From the NCBI GenBank assembly GCA_017995875.1, contig JAGOIB010000028.1, positions 11,927 through 21,365 on the forward strand: a stretch of DNA of 9,439 nt. Reading direction: 5' to 3'. Position numbers and translations under genes: made by a program. Numbering within the stretch: position 1 is the first letter of the stretch; every line of letters begins with the position of its first letter. Source of the DNA: Saprospiraceae bacterium. GTDB lineage: Bacteria > Bacteroidota > Bacteroidia > Chitinophagales > Saprospiraceae. The notes under the pieces are model-generated. The model did no database searches. It was not told where the DNA came from and saw only the letters and a program-made list of their open reading frames with translations. Positions 5,994 to 9,439 of this stretch are shown here, piece after piece.

Positions 5994-8201
5994 ATGAAGC
6001 GTCTACATATACTAATCTCCTTGTTCGCACTGATCCTTACCTGTGAGGCCAGCGGACAAACATTGAACGCCTACGCAAAAGGTGCTCAGGAGGCTTTTGA
6101 GAAAAAGGATTATTATACTGCGTACAATTTTCTCAGGATTGCCCATGAGATCGAGCCTAATAATACGGTTCACACCTATAATCTTGCTGAAGCAGCACGT
6201 CATTACTCCGCCTTTACCATGGCCGAGAAATATTATTCGGAAGTAGACAGCAGTTCATCCGCCAATGACTATCCTGCCAACAGTTACTGGCTTGGAACCG
6301 TCAAAGAACGCTTAGGCAAATACCAGGAAGCCCTTGATCAGTATACGATTTACTTATCCGAACACAGTGGCGAAGACCCTGAACTGACTGCGAACGCACA
6401 AAAGCATATTGAAATTTGTAACTGGGCGATCAGAGAACTTGACAATAAAGACACGTTGCTGACACTGGTACATCTTGGACCTGAAGTCAATACTACCTTC
6501 TCAGAATTCGGTGGCTATCAAACAGAAAATCTTCTCTACTATAGCTCCCTTAGATTCTTAGGAATGGATAGTGCCAATCTGCCTGAACGTCCATATTCTA
6601 AAATCCTGATCAGTAAAAATGATTCCATCGGTGTCGTTGATACCATACTCAATGATCCAAATCTTCATACTTCGCACACAGCATTCAATGGTGCTAAGGA
6701 CAGAGTGTTTTATACCCTCTGCGATTATGTCAATGGCCATGATATCCGCTGTGATATTTATTACAGGGACATAGTGGATGGTGAGTACGGACTTGCACAA
6801 AAATTACCGGAACCAATCAACATGGCCGGTTATACTAATACACAACCTCATGTAGGTTACGATCCTGTTTCTAAAAGAGAGATGCTCTATTTTGTTTCTG
6901 ATCGGCCAGGTGGGAAAGGCAAGCTTGATATTTGGTATTGCTACATAGCAGGAAAGGACAATTTTACCACACCTGAAAATTTAATGACAGTCAATACAGA
7001 AGGTAGTGATTACTCTCCTTTTTACCATAGGCGTTCAAACACATTATATTTTAGTTCAGAAGGTAACCTGGGATTTGGTGGACTTGATATTTATAGTATA
7101 AAAAATAATGAAGGGATATGGGACACTATTGTTAACCTTGGCGCTCCCATTAATAGCAGCTTAGATGATGCTTTTTATAGCTTGTCAGATGATGGACAAG
7201 ACGGTTATTTTTCTTCCAATCGTTTGGGTTCCATGTATCTCTCTCCTGAAGATGAAGCTTGTTGTTTTGATATCTATCGCATTACAAAACCAAAACGGGA
7301 TGTAGTCCTTTTGGTCAGAACATTTGAGACCTACAAAGGTGCTAATGCACAGCCTCTGCCAGGTGTAAGAGTGAGTGTAGCGGAACAACCGAATGGAACG
7401 CCGAAAGTAAGGGAGGAGTTTACAGCTATACAATATTTGTTCCCTGTCGAACTTGACAAGGACATGATAGCCACCGGAACCAAGAAAGGATATCAGGGAG
7501 ATTCAGAAGCATTTAATACTTCAGATCCAAATTTGCAGCGCATTCTTGCTCTTACTCCTCATATGGATAAGAGAGATTCAGTACCGGTATTCACAGATAC
7601 AATTATCGTGGATCTGTTTCTGGAAGTCGACAAAATTGAAGTGTTTTTGTTCTCAAAAATATATTTTGATAATGATGAGCCGGGACCAAGTACTGCTGAA
7701 CGAACTGATGTAAGATATCTGGAGACCTATGATGCTTACGCAGCACGTAAAGATCTGTTTGCAAAGGAATATGGGGACGGATCGGCTCCTGAAGAAAAGG
7801 ATATGGCTATACAAGCTATATCAGGTTTCTTTACGGATTCCCTGCCCAAAGGAAAGCGTGAATTAGATATCCTGATGCATATCCTTGAACAATATCTGCG
7901 TGATGGAAAACAGATCTCTATATTCCTGAAAGGATATACAAGTCCGCTTGCATCTGCTGAGTATAACCTGAAGCTGGGTAAACGTAGAATTTCAAGTATA
8001 CAGAATGAATTTAAAGTCTTCCAGGGTGGAATACTTTGGAAATATATGGAATCAGGTGACCTCGTCGTGGCTGAAAAGTCCTTTGGTGAGGAAACTGCGC
8101 CTCCTACTGTCAGTGATGATCGTAAGAATAAACGAAAATCAATTTACAGCCCGGAAGCTTCCGAGGAAAGACGTGTTGAAATTGTTGAAATAAAGTATTA
8201 A
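5994..8201 (+). CDS. PorE-like periplasmic protein: TPR, PD40 propeller, regulatory-like domain and OmpA-like C-terminus
   Basis: The protein has 735 residues from the ATG at 5994, chosen because a signal peptide (about 1-21) follows it. The frame is open to 5925 but that part overlaps the porP-like gene. A TPR-rich helical region covers about 23-150 (for example AQEAFEKKDYYTAYNF and YQEALDQYTIYL). PD40/WD40-like propeller blades cover about 155-430, with YFVSDRPGGKGKLDIW (299-314), LYFSSEGNLGFGGLDIY (351-367) and GYFSSNRLG (404-412). Residues about 435-540 look like a carboxypeptidase-regulatory-type beta domain. An OmpA-like domain covers about 549-735. This order matches PorE (PG1058) of the type IX secretion system, which links the outer-membrane machinery to peptidoglycan. 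In the OmpA motif GYTSPLASAEYNLKLGKRR (647-665) the usual Asp after the T is Ser. C17 does not sit in a good lipobox (Thr at -1). It lies between the porP-like gene (29 nt) and the adhesin gene (5 nt), almost certainly one transcript. Confidence 0.88.
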   Translation: MKRLHILISLFALILTCEASGQTLNAYAKGAQEAFEKKDYYTAYNFLRIAHEIEPNNTVHTYNLAEAARHYSAFTMAEKYYSEVDSSSSANDYPANSYWLGTVKERLGKYQEALDQYTIYLSEHSGEDPELTANAQKHIEICNWAIRELDNKDTLLTLVHLGPEVNTTFSEFGGYQTENLLYYSSLRFLGMDSANLPERPYSKILISKNDSIGVVDTILNDPNLHTSHTAFNGAKDRVFYTLCDYVNGHDIRCDIYYRDIVDGEYGLAQKLPEPINMAGYTNTQPHVGYDPVSKREMLYFVSDRPGGKGKLDIWYCYIAGKDNFTTPENLMTVNTEGSDYSPFYHRRSNTLYFSSEGNLGFGGLDIYSIKNNEGIWDTIVNLGAPINSSLDDAFYSLSDDGQDGYFSSNRLGSMYLSPEDEACCFDIYRITKPKRDVVLLVRTFETYKGANAQPLPGVRVSVAEQPNGTPKVREEFTAIQYLFPVELDKDMIATGTKKGYQGDSEAFNTSDPNLQRILALTPHMDKRDSVPVFTDTIIVDLFLEVDKIEVFLFSKIYFDNDEPGPSTAERTDVRYLETYDAYAARKDLFAKEYGDGSAPEEKDMAIQAISGFFTDSLPKGKRELDILMHILEQYLRDGKQISIFLKGYTSPLASAEYNLKLGKRRISSIQNEFKVFQGGILWKYMESGDLVVAEKSFGEETAPPTVSDDRKNKRKSIYSPEASEERRVEIVEIKY

Positions 8202-8206
8202 TCGAC

Positions 8207-9439
8207 ATGAAAGTAACTATAGCTGATATTCTGAGTAATGGTAAAAAAGTCCTGCGCATAGCTGCAATGCTGTGCAGCTTGCTCTTATTTTCCGGTCAGG
8301 AAGCGAAAGCAACACATATTGTAGGAGGTCATCTTACGTACCGTTGCCTCGGGAATAACCAATATGAAATCAGGCTCTCTCTTCGGAGGGACTGTCTGCT
8401 TGGTGCCGCGGATGCTCAGTTTGATGATCCTGCTTCAATTGGATTCTTTGATGCAACGACCAATCAACCTTTGACATTTGTCGGCTTCGGTGGCCAGTTG
8501 TTTATGCCATTCAATCATGATGACACACTCAATCAGATTTTAGTCAGTGATTGTAGTATCGCAGGTAATCCGGTGTGTGTACACCAAACAACTTATGTGG
8601 ACACCGTATTTCTTCCTTTTTGGCAAAACGGGTATCAAATGGTGTATCAGCGCTGTTGCAGGAACGGTTCTGTCAATAACATCCTCAATCCGATTAGTAC
8701 AGGTATGACAATCCTCACCGAAATGTCAGCCACAGCGCAAAACGTTTGTAAAAGTTCACCACAGATCGGGGATTATCCACCGATTTATATATGTGTCAAT
8801 AAGCCTATTGATTTTATTCCAAATGCCTTTGATGTGAATGGCGATTCACTTGGATTCAGTTTCGCCACACCTTATAGCGGAGGTGATATTGTGAATAACA
8901 TGCCCCAACCTCCAAATCCTCCTCCGTATAACCTGATTAATTGGAGACCACCTTACAGTCTGGCCAATATCATGGGAGGCGTGCCTTTGGTTATTGATCC
9001 TGTAACCGGAAGGATTACCGGAACACCAAATACAATTGGTCAGTTTGTCATCACTATTGTCGTTACTTCCTACAGGGATGGGGTTCAACTATGTGAAACA
9101 CGGGTTGACTTTCAATACAATGTCCGGGACTGCCGCGATGTACCGGTGGCGGATTTCTCTGCCCCGGAATTAAATTGTAATGGCCTTTCAGTGCCTTTTA
9201 CCAATCTGTCCCAGAATGCGGATCGCTATTTATGGGTTTTTGATACAGGCAATCCTCAAAGTGATTCATCTACAGCATTTAGTCCTACCTATACATACGA
9301 CGAAGAAGGTTTTTATGATGTGACATTGTTTGTCAGGGATAGCGATTTTATTTGCTTTGACACCATCACTAAAACCATTGGTGTATTCAATTCTATTATC
9401 AATGCTGAGTTCAGTTACGGCTCGGTATCCTGTACGGAT
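8207..9439 (+). CDS. Large secreted PKD-domain protein (putative type IX-secreted adhesin), 3'-truncated by window edge
   Basis: The ATG at 8207 lies 5 nt after the preceding stop, and the frame stays open for 411 codons to the last base. Translation gives a signal peptide (about 1-35, cleavage after EAKA) followed by THIVGGHLTYRCLGN (36-50), a conserved beginning of large surface proteins in Bacteroidota. Residues 36-310 are Cys-rich (C47, C63, C116, C124, C150, C151, C181, C196, C296, C309) and include QRCCRN (148-153) and an Ig/cadherin-like stretch, FDVNGDSL (208-215) with VTGRITGTP (266-274). A PKD domain spans about 313-393 (VADFSAP, YLWVFDTG, YTYDEEGFYDVTL), and a second appears to begin at 399. 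By analogy the full gene is likely long, with more PKD repeats and a type B (CHU_C) sorting domain at the end, but neither is visible here. The role in adhesion or gliding is inferred from context. Confidence 0.88.
   Translation, partial: MKVTIADILSNGKKVLRIAAMLCSLLLFSGQEAKATHIVGGHLTYRCLGNNQYEIRLSLRRDCLLGAADAQFDDPASIGFFDATTNQPLTFVGFGGQLFMPFNHDDTLNQILVSDCSIAGNPVCVHQTTYVDTVFLPFWQNGYQMVYQRCCRNGSVNNILNPISTGMTILTEMSATAQNVCKSSPQIGDYPPIYICVNKPIDFIPNAFDVNGDSLGFSFATPYSGGDIVNNMPQPPNPPPYNLINWRPPYSLANIMGGVPLVIDPVTGRITGTPNTIGQFVITIVVTSYRDGVQLCETRVDFQYNVRDCRDVPVADFSAPELNCNGLSVPFTNLSQNADRYLWVFDTGNPQSDSSTAFSPTYTYDEEGFYDVTLFVRDSDFICFDTITKTIGVFNSIINAEFSYGSVSCTD

Noticed and set aside
5994..6060. Lipoprotein signal in the PorE-like protein (Cys at residue 17)
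   Set aside because: The residue before the Cys is Thr and the -3 residue is Ile, a poor lipobox; an ordinary signal peptide cleaved around residue 21 fits better, though lipidation cannot be excluded.
8846..9088. Minus-strand 80-codon frame within the adhesin gene
   Set aside because: It lies opposite a clearly coding frame with signal peptide and PKD motifs and has no features of its own.

Overview
The window looks like chromosomal DNA from a gliding or surface-active Bacteroidota, most likely of the Saprospiraceae/Chitinophagia type. The evidence is a PorP/SprF-family outer-membrane protein, a PorE-like OmpA protein, a PKD adhesin with the Bacteroidota-specific THIVGG amino terminus, TAnnTTTG-style promoter sequence, and the near absence of Shine-Dalgarno sites. 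There are six real protein genes, two of them cut by the window edges. I see no rRNA, tRNA, CRISPR array or transposase gene.

Layout. (1) Positions 1-2169, plus strand: the 3' two thirds of a VPS10/sortilin-like, Asp-box beta-propeller protein, open at the left edge. (2) Positions 2170-2414: the gap between two convergent genes. It is filled by a compact repeat structure: a 30-bp inverted repeat (29/30 match) whose arms abut the two stop codons, enclosing three 55-bp-spaced copies of a hairpin motif. (3) Positions 2415-4635, minus strand: a two-gene NAD operon. A fused NAD(P)H-hydrate epimerase/dehydratase (Nnr) overlaps by 8 nt a class III, CobB/SIRT5-like sirtuin that lacks the usual zinc cysteines. 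(4) Positions 4636-4944: a divergent, AT-rich intergenic region with two hairpins, a 14-bp palindrome and a plausible Bacteroidota promoter for the next operon. (5) Positions 4945-9439, plus strand: a tight three-gene cassette consisting of a PorP/SprF barrel-type protein, a 735-aa TPR / PD40 / regulatory-domain / OmpA protein with the architecture of PorE, and the start of a large secreted PKD-repeat protein that runs off the right edge.

How the genes work together. The right-hand cassette reads as a type IX secretion/surface-adhesin module: an exported multidomain adhesin, an SprF/PorP partner that probably helps deliver or anchor it, and a periplasmic OmpA-like scaffold. The middle operon pairs repair of damaged NAD(P)H hydrates with an NAD+-consuming protein deacylase. 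Nothing in the window is an obviously new defence or mobile system. The most unusual items are the repeat structure between the convergent genes, the zinc-less sirtuin coupled to Nnr, the non-canonical peptidoglycan-binding motif of the PorE-like protein, and the Cys-rich amino-terminal domain of the adhesin.
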